NCBI RefSeq assembly: GCF_003477885.1
Contig: NZ_QUEE01000024.1
Span: forward strand, 1 to 40,355
From: Lachnotalea sp. AF33-28
GTDB taxonomy: Bacteria; Bacillota; Clostridia; Lachnospirales; Lachnospiraceae
Direction: 5' to 3'
Length of the DNA stretch: 40,355 nt
The translations under genes were made by a program, and so were the position numbers. Below are positions 1-7,116 of this stretch, piece after piece (position 1 is the first letter of the stretch; the number at the start of each line of letters is the position of its first letter). Below the pieces are notes generated by a model. That model was not told the origin of the DNA. It saw only the letters and a list, made by a program, of their open reading frames with translations, and searched no databases.

Positions 1-23
1 ACATGTTGGTGTCAGGGTAGATG

Positions 24-41
24 TGTTGGGGTACCCTAACA
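24..41. promoter_or_regulatory. Imperfect palindrome upstream of recombinase gene
   Basis: An 18-bp near-perfect inverted repeat, TGTTGGGGT/ACCCTAACA, with one mismatched position per arm, lies 28 bp before the recombinase start. A related direct copy (ATGTTGGTGT...AGGGT) lies just upstream at 3-18. Small serine recombinases commonly bind and recombine palindromic sites next to their own gene, so this could be a crossover site or an autoregulatory operator. The role is inference. Confidence 0.4.
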
Positions 42-68
42 TTTGGCGCTTACGAAGGAGGGGTCATG

Positions 69-686
69 ATGGGAAATACCTACGGCTATATCCGTGTCAG
101 CACGAGAGAGCAGAATGAGGACAGGCAGCTGATCGCCATACGGGAGCTGGCTGTTCCCGAAAATCATATATTTACAGACAGGCAGTCGGGCAAGGATTTT
201 AATCGGCCGCAATATTGCCGGATGATGAGAAGGTTGAAAAAGAATGATCTGCTGTATATAAAAAGCATCGACCGTCTGGGCCGTAACTACGGAGAAATAC
301 TGGAGCAGTGGCGCGTTCTTACAAAGGAAAGGGGGATTGATATAGCGGTATTAGATATGCCGCTTCTTGATACGCGCAGAGGAAAGGACCTCATGGGGAC
401 TTTTTTAAGCGATATCGTGCTGCAGGTACTTTCATTTGTGGCGGAGAATGAGCGGGCGAATATCCGCCAGCGACAGGCTGAAGGCATTGCGGCCGCAAAA
501 GCCAGAGGCGTCCGGTTCGGGCGTCCCCCGAGACCGCTGCCGGATAACTTCCACAGCGTCTACCGCCGTTGGAAAGTCGGCAGCATTACGGGGACGGCAG
601 CTGCAAAGGAATGCCGGATGCCCCTTGCCACCTTCCGTTACCGGGCGGATATCTATGAAAAGGCGTTGCTGCTTAAAGGTTTATAA
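69..686 (+). CDS. Small serine recombinase (resolvase/invertase family)
   Basis: A 205-residue site-specific recombinase of the resolvase/DNA-invertase type. The N-terminal catalytic domain has the Y-I-R-V-S-T motif with the nucleophilic serine near residue 11 and supporting arginines, including the one in the S-I-D-R-L-G-R-N motif. A long helix follows, and the C-terminal 45 residues look like a helix-turn-helix (G-T-A-A-A-K-E-C-R-M-P-L-A-T-F). Full length for the family is about 180-210 residues, so it appears intact. The start at 69 sits 7 bases after GGAGG; an ATG at 66 is the alternative. The gene stands alone with its own terminator and no transposase beside it, so it may be a resolvase left from a mobile element or an invertase acting locally. 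The palindrome at 24-41 and the inverted repeat at 708-850 are possible substrates. Confidence 0.9.
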   Translation: MGNTYGYIRVSTREQNEDRQLIAIRELAVPENHIFTDRQSGKDFNRPQYCRMMRRLKKNDLLYIKSIDRLGRNYGEILEQWRVLTKERGIDIAVLDMPLLDTRRGKDLMGTFLSDIVLQVLSFVAENERANIRQRQAEGIAAAKARGVRFGRPPRPLPDNFHSVYRRWKVGSITGTAAAKECRMPLATFRYRADIYEKALLLKGL

Positions 687-691
687 GAAAA

Positions 692-738
692 GGCCGTTTA
701 CAGAAATGTGTAGTTTTCTGTAAAACAGGCTTTTTTTT
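692..738 (+). terminator. Intrinsic terminator of recombinase gene
   Basis: TTTACAGAAA (697-706) pairs with TTTCTGTAAA (715-724), with GCC/GGC at the base, followed by eight T residues at 731-738. The right arm also forms part of a 14-bp inverted repeat with 837-850. Confidence 0.8.
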
Positions 739-850
739 CATTCAGTTTCATATTAGCATAAATCAGTATCATATTCTATTATAAAATGCGTTTTGGTATC
801 CCGGCAGGCAGCAGTAAACGGAAATTTTGCCCGGCAACAGAAAACTACAC
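708..850. repeat. 14-bp inverted repeat pair flanking the intergenic region
   Basis: GTGTAGTTTTCTGT at 708-721 is repeated as its exact reverse complement, ACAGAAAACTACAC, at 837-850. The 115 bp between them are AT-rich and hold promoter-like sequence (TATTATAAA near 777). The left copy overlaps the recombinase terminator. The arrangement beside a serine recombinase resembles an invertible segment, but this is unproven. Confidence 0.5.
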
Positions 851-875
851 TATATTGTCGGGAGGATATATCAGA

Positions 876-1310
876 ATGTCATTTGAGGATTATGTGAGAA
901 ATATCAGAGATCTGGAGGTATGCCGCCGCCGGCTTATGAAATATCGCAGCGGCCAGTCATCAGGGCTTGCGGCGGCCCTGCCGCAGGCAGTTCCAAAGGA
1001 ACATGGAACGGAGCTGCATTATATAGAAGAGCTGCTTAGAAAATATTATGATCTGAACATCCTCTCACCAAAATACCGAGGAGCTGCCGCCGTGTGTGCG
1101 ATCTGCCGGTATCTGGATACAGGCAGATGCGTTTCGCTGACCGGAGAAGAGGGAGCGTGCGCACTATATGAAAAAGAACTGTACGGCCAGATGAGTTCGG
1201 AGGAGTTGGGGCAGCTATATGAAATGCAGGAGGAGCGAAGCGCAGCGGAAATATTTGGTACCTGCTCAGACTGGCTGATCAAATGGTATAAATCCGTTCG
1301 AATTGTGTAA
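876..1310 (+). CDS. Hypothetical protein, 144 residues
   Basis: I do not recognise a family. The start at 876 is chosen because GGAGGA at 861-866 precedes it by 9 bases; the reading frame stays open upstream but lacks a comparable site. The product is soluble and rich in charged residues. It begins with helical sequence (F-E-D-Y-V-R-N-I-R-D-L-E), has a central stretch with cysteines (A-V-C-A-I-C-R-Y-L-D-T-G-R-C), and ends in another helix with W-L-I-K-W-Y. There is no signal peptide or membrane segment. It lies between the recombinase and the GH42 gene, with a possible promoter inside the inverted repeat upstream. Confidence 0.65.
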   Translation: MSFEDYVRNIRDLEVCRRRLMKYRSGQSSGLAAALPQAVPKEHGTELHYIEELLRKYYDLNILSPKYRGAAAVCAICRYLDTGRCVSLTGEEGACALYEKELYGQMSSEELGQLYEMQEERSAAEIFGTCSDWLIKWYKSVRIV

Positions 1311-1363
1311 TAGGAGGCAGACAGGCCGGAACCGGTATGGTATACTCCATATAGAAAAAAGCG

Positions 1364-1379
1364 GCGCAGCATGCTGCGC
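1364..1379. promoter_or_regulatory. Perfect 16-bp palindrome in GH42 leader
   Basis: GCGCAGCATGCTGCGC is a perfect palindrome ending about 5 bases before the AGGAG ribosome binding site of the GH42 gene. It could be an operator or an RNA hairpin affecting translation. No T-run follows, so it is not an intrinsic terminator. Confidence 0.3.
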
Positions 1380-1393
1380 AGACAGGAGAGATT

Positions 1394-3436
1394 ATGGAGC
1401 ACTCTATAGAAATGGACAGAATAAAATTAGGCGTCTGCTACTATCCGGAGCACTGGGATGCTTCCCTCTGGCAGGACGATCTTAGAAGGATGAAGGAATG
1501 CGGCATAGAGATGATCCGGGTGGCAGAATTTGCCTGGAGCCTGATGGAAAGGGAAGAAGGGGTATATGATTTTTCTTTCTGGGACAGGTTTTTAGAGCTG
1601 GCAGGTCAGGAGGAGATGCAGGTTATTTTCTGCACGCCCACGGCCACGCCGCCCGCCTGGCTGACGGAAAAGTATCCTGAGGTCTTAAACGCGGACGGCG
1701 ACGGGCATCTGATCCGTCACGGCATGCGCCGCCACTATAACCTGACATCGATAAAATACAGAGAGCTTTGCGCCAGACTGGTGGAAAAGATGGGAGAACA
1801 TTTTAACCGCTATCCCTGTATAATCGGCTGGCAGCTGGATAATGAGATCAACTGCGAGATCAGCGAGTATTACGCGCAGAGCGATCATGCGGCATTTCGC
1901 AGCTATCTTAAGGAAAAATACAAAACGCTGGATGAGCTCAATGATAAGCTTGGCACCGTGTTCTGGAATCAGACGTATACGGACTGGAACCATATCTTCC
2001 TTCCGAGACGTTCCCCGCAGGGGCTGGATATCGCCAACCCCCATCTGAAGCTGGAGCAGAAACGCTTTATATCACGGTCGGCCGTCTCTTTTCTTGCAGA
2101 ACAGGCCGCGATACTTAAAGTAACGGCGGGCGGACGCTTCATCACCACCAACGGGATCTTTCAGGATATCGACTATCAGGAACTGCTGGATGCCGGCGTG
2201 GATTTCATCTGTTATGACAATTACCCCAATTTTGCCTACGACCTGTCCCATAAACCGGGGGAAGGAAACGGCATGAAGGACCGCAACAGTTCCTTTAATC
2301 TGGCCAGGGTGCGCAGCATTTCCCCCGTTTTTGGCATCATGGAGCAGCAGTCCGGGCCCGGGGGATGGAATTTCCGCATGATGCAGCCGGCGCCAAAGCC
2401 CGGCCAGATGCGCCTTTGGACCTGGCAGGCCATCGCTCACGGCGCGGATATGGTCAGCTATTTCCGCTGGCGCACCTGCAGCGTGGGCACGGAAATCTAC
2501 TGGCACGGTTTAAATGACTATTCCAATCAGCCTAACCGCAGGCTGGAGGAATTAAAACGGATACATGAAGAACTCGCTAAGGCGGACGGCATCGCAGGTC
2601 ATCCCTGCCGGGCCAGGGTCGCCATCCTTACCGACTGGGACAATACCTGGGACGGGGAATTTGACCTGTGGCACGGGCCGCTTAGGCAGGCCAGCATGGA
2701 CGGCTGGTTCTGCGCGCTTCAGCGCAATCATATACCGTTTGATTTTGTCGATTTCAGAGATACTGCGGATGCGGCGGATCTGGCAGGCTATGAACTGATC
2801 GTCTACCCGCATGCAACCCTTCTGAACCAGAAGCGCGCGGATATACTGAAGGCTTATGCCGAACAGGGAGGACAGCTGATTCTGGGCTGCCGCAGCGGCT
2901 ATAAGGATATGTACGGCAGATGCCCGATGCAGGCCATGCCGGGGCCCGCGGCGGATCTGTGCGGTGTCCGTGTGAAGGACTACACGCTGCTGGGACCGAT
3001 GGATGAGGAAGAGTATCTGATCTGGGACGGCGAGCAGGTATCCGCCCCTGTGTTTAACGACATCCTGGAACCCCTGCCGGGCGCTAAGACCGCCGGAGTG
3101 TTCCGAAATAATTACTATGACGGGCAGCCGGCGCTGGTCTATAAGAAGCATGGCAGAGGCAGCGTGTGGTATTTCGGCGCCGGATTTGCCTGTGATACGG
3201 CAGAACTGTTTCTGAAAAAACTGGGAATACAATCGCCTGTATACGGCAGGCTGCTGCTTCCGGCGTCTGTGGAGCTGACCGTACGGGGCAGCCGGATGTT
3301 CCTGCTCAATTATGATAAGGAGCCCTGTGACATCACACTCAAGGAGCCTTTGCCGGAACTGCTAAGCGGCCGGAAGCTCTCGGGGAAATGTGCCATGGAG
3401 CCTTACGGTGTCTGGATTCTGCCGTTTCATGAGTGA
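1394..3436 (+). CDS. Beta-galactosidase, glycoside hydrolase family 42
   Basis: This hydrolyses terminal beta-D-galactosides, such as galacto-oligosaccharides from pectin side chains. The 680-residue length is normal for GH42. The N-terminal TIM barrel opens with G-V-C-Y-Y-P-E-H-W. The acid/base glutamate is expected at residue 151 in W-Q-L-D-N-E-I-N and the nucleophile at about residue 317 in F-G-I-M-E-Q-Q-S-G-P. The middle domain is the trimerisation domain (D-W-D-N-T-W near 415) and the last 60 residues form the small beta domain. There is no signal peptide, so the enzyme is cytoplasmic and depends on imported oligosaccharides. The start at 1394 follows AGGAG; an ATG six codons later is possible. 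It converges on the oxidoreductase gene. Confidence 0.95.
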   Translation: MEHSIEMDRIKLGVCYYPEHWDASLWQDDLRRMKECGIEMIRVAEFAWSLMEREEGVYDFSFWDRFLELAGQEEMQVIFCTPTATPPAWLTEKYPEVLNADGDGHLIRHGMRRHYNLTSIKYRELCARLVEKMGEHFNRYPCIIGWQLDNEINCEISEYYAQSDHAAFRSYLKEKYKTLDELNDKLGTVFWNQTYTDWNHIFLPRRSPQGLDIANPHLKLEQKRFISRSAVSFLAEQAAILKVTAGGRFITTNGIFQDIDYQELLDAGVDFICYDNYPNFAYDLSHKPGEGNGMKDRNSSFNLARVRSISPVFGIMEQQSGPGGWNFRMMQPAPKPGQMRLWTWQAIAHGADMVSYFRWRTCSVGTEIYWHGLNDYSNQPNRRLEELKRIHEELAKADGIAGHPCRARVAILTDWDNTWDGEFDLWHGPLRQASMDGWFCALQRNHIPFDFVDFRDTADAADLAGYELIVYPHATLLNQKRADILKAYAEQGGQLILGCRSGYKDMYGRCPMQAMPGPAADLCGVRVKDYTLLGPMDEEEYLIWDGEQVSAPVFNDILEPLPGAKTAGVFRNNYYDGQPALVYKKHGRGSVWYFGAGFACDTAELFLKKLGIQSPVYGRLLLPASVELTVRGSRMFLLNYDKEPCDITLKEPLPELLSGRKLSGKCAMEPYGVWILPFHE

Positions 3437-3453
3437 TGTATCATGAGTGATGT
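3427..3453. repeat. Short tandem duplication at a convergent gene junction
   Basis: TCATGAGTGATGT occurs at 3427-3439 and again at 3441-3453 with one base between. The first copy contains the GH42 stop codon, so the second copy repeats the last codons of the gene. A replication-slippage duplication is the simplest reading. Confidence 0.6.
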
Positions 3454-3457
3454 TTCA

Positions 3458-4834
3458 TCAGATATCCATGCCCTTTTTGGCTGGATTATTGATGATGGAG
3501 CCGTCCGCGGTAAAACGGCTGCCGTGGCACGGGCAGTCCCAGGTCTGATCTGTCTCGTTCCAGGTCATCGTACATCCTAGATGCGGACAGGTCGGGCCAA
3601 AGCCCTTCTTCTTTTCTTCCTCCAGGGTTCCTGCTCTCATGAATTTTTTAAAGATGAGATTTTGCAGCGTGATCCCCATATCCTTAAAAAACGGGCCGGC
3701 GGCCGCTGCAATATGCAGGCGCCTGGGGGAAAAAAGTCCTTCAAATTCATTGGTTATATCTGATATTTCATCGGAAAGCATCATTGCCGCGATCATCGCC
3801 GTAGTCATCCCCCATTTCTGAAAACCGGACGCCACATAGATATGGGGCGTGGCTCTGGAATAGCGGCCGATAAACGGAAGTCCGTCATGCGGCATGGAAT
3901 CCTCGTTGGACCACCTGGCGGCAATCTCCGTACCCGGGAAGAAACGTTTGGCGGCCTCTTTCAGCTGTTCGTAGCCGTTTATTTCGCTGCGCGCACCGGT
4001 TCGGTGTCCACAGCCGCCAATCAGCAGCGTGTCCCCATAGCTTCGGAAGGAAAATCCGTCTTCACCGGCGCTTAAGTACATGCCGTTTAAGGCCGGTACG
4101 GATTTAAGCGCCAGCACATAGGAAAGGCTCTGATGCATGCGGGTGAAATAAAATCCCGGCGCATTGATCATCGGATAATGGGTGGCGATCACGATATCCT
4201 GGGCTTTAACCGTATACTCCCCCTCATCCGTTTTCACCGTGAGCCGGTGGCTGTTCACATCCGTAACGAAGGAATGTTCATAGATTTCCAGTCCCCGGGC
4301 AAGGGAGGATAAAAACTTCAGCGGATGAAACTGCGCCTGTCCGCTGAAACGCACCGAACCGTCCACCGCAAAAGGAAGCTCCGTATCCGTGACAAATTCG
4401 GCGTCAATCCCGCATATTCGGGCTGCCTCCGCCTCTTCGCGGACGTTATCAGTCCCATGAATGCTGTATACATCCGCGTAGGCCGGCAGATAATCGCAGT
4501 CAATATGTTTGGATTCAATAATATGTTGATAGGACTTGATGGCCTTCTGATTCGCTTTGGCATATTGCCTTGCCCTTTCCTGACCGTAATTACGGATCAG
4601 TTTCGCATAACACAGCCCATGTTGGCTGGTGATTTTCGCTGTCGTATAAGCCGTGGCGCCCAGTCCGATCCGTCTGCCCTCCAGGATTACGACGCGTTTT
4701 CCGTGTTCAGCCAGAAAATATGCGGTCAGTATGCCCGCCAGCCCGCCGCCGACTACCGCGGCATCCGCCTCCAGATCCCTGTCAAGGGATGGAAATTCCG
4801 GGGCGTTATATTCTTTTAACCATATGGATTCCAT
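3458..4834 (-). CDS. FAD-dependent oxidoreductase with C-terminal Rieske domain
   Basis: A 458-residue flavoprotein of the DAO family fused to a Rieske [2Fe-2S] domain. The N terminus carries the dinucleotide-binding motif V-V-G-G-G-L-A-G with the following E-G-R-R. The C terminus has the Rieske ligands C416-P-H418 and C434-x-x-H437 (C-x-H-x15-C-x-x-H). Members of this family transfer electrons in amine or amino-acid oxidation; the substrate is unknown. The protein ends soon after the Rieske motif (N-N-P-A-K-K-G-M-D-I), which seems slightly shorter than usual. The start at 4834 is preceded by AGAGGTGAT. A TATAAT sequence on the minus strand (4870-4875) may be its -10 box. Confidence 0.9.
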   Translation of the reverse strand: MESIWLKEYNAPEFPSLDRDLEADAAVVGGGLAGILTAYFLAEHGKRVVILEGRRIGLGATAYTTAKITSQHGLCYAKLIRNYGQERARQYAKANQKAIKSYQHIIESKHIDCDYLPAYADVYSIHGTDNVREEAEAARICGIDAEFVTDTELPFAVDGSVRFSGQAQFHPLKFLSSLARGLEIYEHSFVTDVNSHRLTVKTDEGEYTVKAQDIVIATHYPMINAPGFYFTRMHQSLSYVLALKSVPALNGMYLSAGEDGFSFRSYGDTLLIGGCGHRTGARSEINGYEQLKEAAKRFFPGTEIAARWSNEDSMPHDGLPFIGRYSRATPHIYVASGFQKWGMTTAMIAAMMLSDEISDITNEFEGLFSPRRLHIAAAAGPFFKDMGITLQNLIFKKFMRAGTLEEEKKKGFGPTCPHLGCTMTWNETDQTWDCPCHGSRFTADGSIINNPAKKGMDI

Positions 4835-4899
4835 ACAATATCACCTCTTGCATAGGATTTCCATTTTCTATTATAATATGCATAAAGATGATATTACGC

Positions 4900-5046
4900 A
4901 ACAGTTCAGACGGCGGGAAAAATAGTGCAAAAGCAGGCGTTGAGCTTGCTCATAAGACTGTTTTTGCACTATTTTTCACATCGGATGGACATCCGATGCT
5001 TCTTGACCGGTTTCTTCGGTCAAGAAGATGAGCCGTCTGAACTGTT
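4900..5046. repeat. 147-bp MITE-like or structured element with three nested hairpins
   Basis: Perfect 15-bp terminal inverted repeats (AACAGTTCAGACGGC at 4900-4914 and its reverse complement at 5032-5046) enclose three further perfect hairpins. The first is a 15-bp stem, 4918-4932 with 4962-4976. The second is an 8-bp stem, 4979-4986 with 4991-4998. The third is an 11-bp stem, 4999-5009 with 5017-5027. Folded, it is a four-way cloverleaf. It encodes no plausible protein and lies between two divergent promoters. This fits a miniature transposable element; a structured RNA is the alternative. With the lrgA promoter it accounts for most of the gene-free stretch 4835-5165. Confidence 0.75.
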
Positions 5047-5075
5047 ACGATATCCGTGTGGATCGGGAAAAGAAC

Positions 5076-5104
5076 TTGCCAGAATATAACAAAGGTTTTA
5101 TAAT
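5076..5104 (+). promoter_or_regulatory. Promoter of lrgAB
   Basis: TTGCCA (5076-5081), a 17-bp spacer, and TATAAT (5099-5104). It lies 30 bp after the structured element and about 60 bp before the lrgA start, so the element should not be in the lrgAB transcript. Confidence 0.7.
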
Positions 5105-5165
5105 AAAAGCTTGTGGGGAATCGTGCCGCATTATGGAGAAAGGCGCGGTGTGCCCGGAGGTTCTT

Positions 5166-5576
5166 ATGAAATATGTATATCAGTTTATGATTATTGCAGG
5201 CATCTCCTTTTTAGGGGAACTCTTGAATCAACTGCTGCCGCTGCCGGTTCCGGGCAGTGTCTACGGGCTGCTGATTCTGTTTTTTTGTCTGCTGACAAAA
5301 ATAATCCGTCTGGATCAGGTGGAGGATGTGGGAGGATGGCTGCTTAGCATTATGCCCATCTGCTTTATCGCCGTCAGCGCCAGCATGATGACCGTTTTAA
5401 AGGACGTGCTGGGAAGCCTGGTTCAGATTTTTGTGATTGCGGTGGTGAGCACCCTGGTGGTTATGGTGGTTACCGGAAAGATGGCCCAGTTTTTGATGGA
5501 GCGAAAAAAGGACAGGCCGTCAGAAACAAAACAGAGTGCCGCTAAGACGCGGGAAAGCGAGGCGGATTATGAATGA
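5166..5576 (+). CDS. lrgA: CidA/LrgA family holin-like protein
   Basis: A 136-residue integral membrane protein of the LrgA/CidA family, which acts with LrgB in control of murein hydrolase activity, cell lysis and, in some bacteria, pyruvate uptake. Hydrophobic segments begin at Y-Q-F-M-I-I-A-G-I-S and include the family signature P-L-P-V-P-G-S-V-Y-G-L near residues 25-35, followed by two or more further helices; the C-terminal tail is charged. The start at 5166 follows CGGAGG by 5 bases; the open frame before it has no good site. The gene overlaps lrgB by 8 bases, so the two are translationally coupled. Confidence 0.9.
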   Translation: MKYVYQFMIIAGISFLGELLNQLLPLPVPGSVYGLLILFFCLLTKIIRLDQVEDVGGWLLSIMPICFIAVSASMMTVLKDVLGSLVQIFVIAVVSTLVVMVVTGKMAQFLMERKKDRPSETKQSAAKTRESEADYE

Positions 5577-6261
5577 GTTTCTGGCGCAGTCGACCTATTT
5601 CGGCTTTTTCCTAAGCATCCTTGTATACTGGTTTTGTTCCCTGGTGCAGAAGAAACTGCCCTATGCGATTTTTAATCCGCTGCTTTGGACTGTGGTCATG
5701 ATCGTGGTGATCCTGTCCGTGCTTCATATTGATTATGAAGTATATAACAGCAGCGCCAAATACATCACCTATCTGCTGACGCCTGCCACGGTCTGCCTGG
5801 CGATTCCGATGTATAAGCAGATTCAGGTGCTCAAGGACAATGCATTCGCGCTGATTGTCAGCATCCTGTGCGGCTGCCTGGCCTGCGCGCTGTCCATCTT
5901 CGCAATGTGCTGGTGCTTCGGCCTGGAAACGGAGCTGTATCATTCCCTGCAGTCCAAATCCGTAACCACCGCCATCGCCATAGGCATTACAGGAGAACTG
6001 GAAGGCAGCCAGAGCATTACGATCCTTGCGGTGATGATCACGGGCCTGTTCGGCGCCATTGTCGCCAGATTTGTCTGCCGTATTTTTAAAATTACCAATC
6101 CTGTGGCTGTGGGTCTGGCCTGCGGTAATTCCGCTCATGCCATCGGCACATCCACCGCCCTTACCTTTGGAGAGGTTCAGGGGGCCATGTCCAGTCTGGC
6201 CGTTGTGGTGGCAGGAGTGATTACTGTTGTGGTGGCGCCGCTGTTTGCGGGCCTGCTATAG
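5569..6261 (+). CDS. lrgB: LrgB family membrane protein
   Basis: A 230-residue multi-pass membrane protein, the usual length for LrgB/CidB. It begins with a hydrophobic helix (F-G-F-F-L-S-I-L-V-Y-W-F) and holds family-typical sequence such as T-P-A-T-V-C-L-A-I-P, S-V-T-T-A-I-A-I-G-I and G-L-A-C-G-N-S-A-H-A-I-G-T-S. It is the partner of LrgA, whose stop codon it overlaps. A GC-rich hairpin (CCGGCC/GGCCGG, 6267-6281) lies between it and sufC but has no T-run, so read-through into sufC is possible. Confidence 0.93.
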   Translation: MNEFLAQSTYFGFFLSILVYWFCSLVQKKLPYAIFNPLLWTVVMIVVILSVLHIDYEVYNSSAKYITYLLTPATVCLAIPMYKQIQVLKDNAFALIVSILCGCLACALSIFAMCWCFGLETELYHSLQSKSVTTAIAIGITGELEGSQSITILAVMITGLFGAIVARFVCRIFKITNPVAVGLACGNSAHAIGTSTALTFGEVQGAMSSLAVVVAGVITVVVAPLFAGLL

Positions 6262-6306
6262 GAAGACCGGCCCACGGCCGGAGATACTGATCATGGAGGA
6301 AGAATG

Positions 6307-7029
6307 ATGCTGGAATTGAAAAATATTTCCTTTGAAGTGGAAGCGGAAAAGGATACCAAGGGCATATTGAAGGATATCAGCCTGAAACTGGATGACAATA
6401 AATTTATCGCGATTACCGGCCCCAACGGAGGCGGAAAATCCACGCTGGCCAAGGTCATTGCGGGGATCGAAAAACCCACTTCCGGCCGCATACTGCTGGA
6501 CGGGGAGGACATCACGGATCTTGGAATCACACAGCGGGCAAAGCTCGGCATCAGCTATGCCTTTCAGCAGCCGGTGCGCTTTAAGGGCGTGACGGTGCTG
6601 GATCTGCTTCGTCTGGCGGCAGGCAGGCGGATATCCGTCATGGGCGCCTGCGAGTATCTGTCGGAAGTCGGGCTGTGTGCCAGGGACTACATTAACCGGG
6701 AGGTTAACGCCAGCCTGTCCGGTGGGGAGTTAAAGCGCATCGAAATCGCAACAATCATCGCCAGGGGGACGAAGCTCTCTGTGTTTGATGAGCCGGAGGC
6801 AGGAATCGATCTGTGGAGCTTCCAGAATCTGATCAAGGTTTTTGAGAAGCTGCACGAGGAGATCCACGGTTCCATCATGATCATCTCCCATCAGGAGAGA
6901 ATCCTGAAGATTGCCGACGAGATCGTGGTGATAGCGGCCGGCCGGATTGCAGGGCACGGATCCGGAGCAAAGATACTGCCGGAGCTTTTAAATCAGCCAG
7001 AAGGCGAGAACTGCAAGTTCTATCAGTGA
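6307..7029 (+). CDS. sufC: Fe-S cluster assembly ATPase SufC
   Basis: An ABC-type ATPase that drives Fe-S cluster assembly on its SufB/D partner in the cytoplasm. The 240 residues show Walker A (G-P-N-G-G-G-K-S-T, about 38-46), the ABC signature (L-S-G-G-E-L-K-R), Walker B with D-E-P-E-A-G-I-D, and a switch histidine in S-H-Q-E-R. The pattern F-D-E-P-E-A-G-I-D is typical of SufC rather than transporter ATPases. The start at 6307 lies 6 bases after GGAGGA; the ATG at 6304 would be only 3 bases away. The next gene encodes its scaffold partner. Confidence 0.92.
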   Translation: MLELKNISFEVEAEKDTKGILKDISLKLDDNKFIAITGPNGGGKSTLAKVIAGIEKPTSGRILLDGEDITDLGITQRAKLGISYAFQQPVRFKGVTVLDLLRLAAGRRISVMGACEYLSEVGLCARDYINREVNASLSGGELKRIEIATIIARGTKLSVFDEPEAGIDLWSFQNLIKVFEKLHEEIHGSIMIISHQERILKIADEIVVIAAGRIAGHGSGAKILPELLNQPEGENCKFYQ

Positions 7030-7116
7030 GATGAAAAAGCTGCATAAAAACGGCAGGCGGCTGCGGCGGTAATAAAGAGGACAGGTGCACGGCAGTGCGC
7101 GGAAATGGAGGAACAG

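Noticed and set aside
2552..3232. 226-residue minus-strand frame
   Set aside because: Antisense shadow of the GH42 gene, with no start signals and no family resemblance.
4918..4976. 15-bp hairpin read as a terminator for the oxidoreductase or lrgA
   Set aside because: It lies upstream of both divergent genes, so it ends neither, and it is nested in a larger symmetric element.
5028..5165. Upstream extension of lrgA starting within the 147-bp element
   Set aside because: The extension is hydrophilic and unlike the family, while the ATG at 5166 has a good ribosome binding site and the promoter lies at 5076-5104, inside the extension.
7031..7072. 13-codon basic open frame between sufC and sufB
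   Set aside because: Too short to judge, no clear ribosome binding site and no conservation evidence; probably chance.
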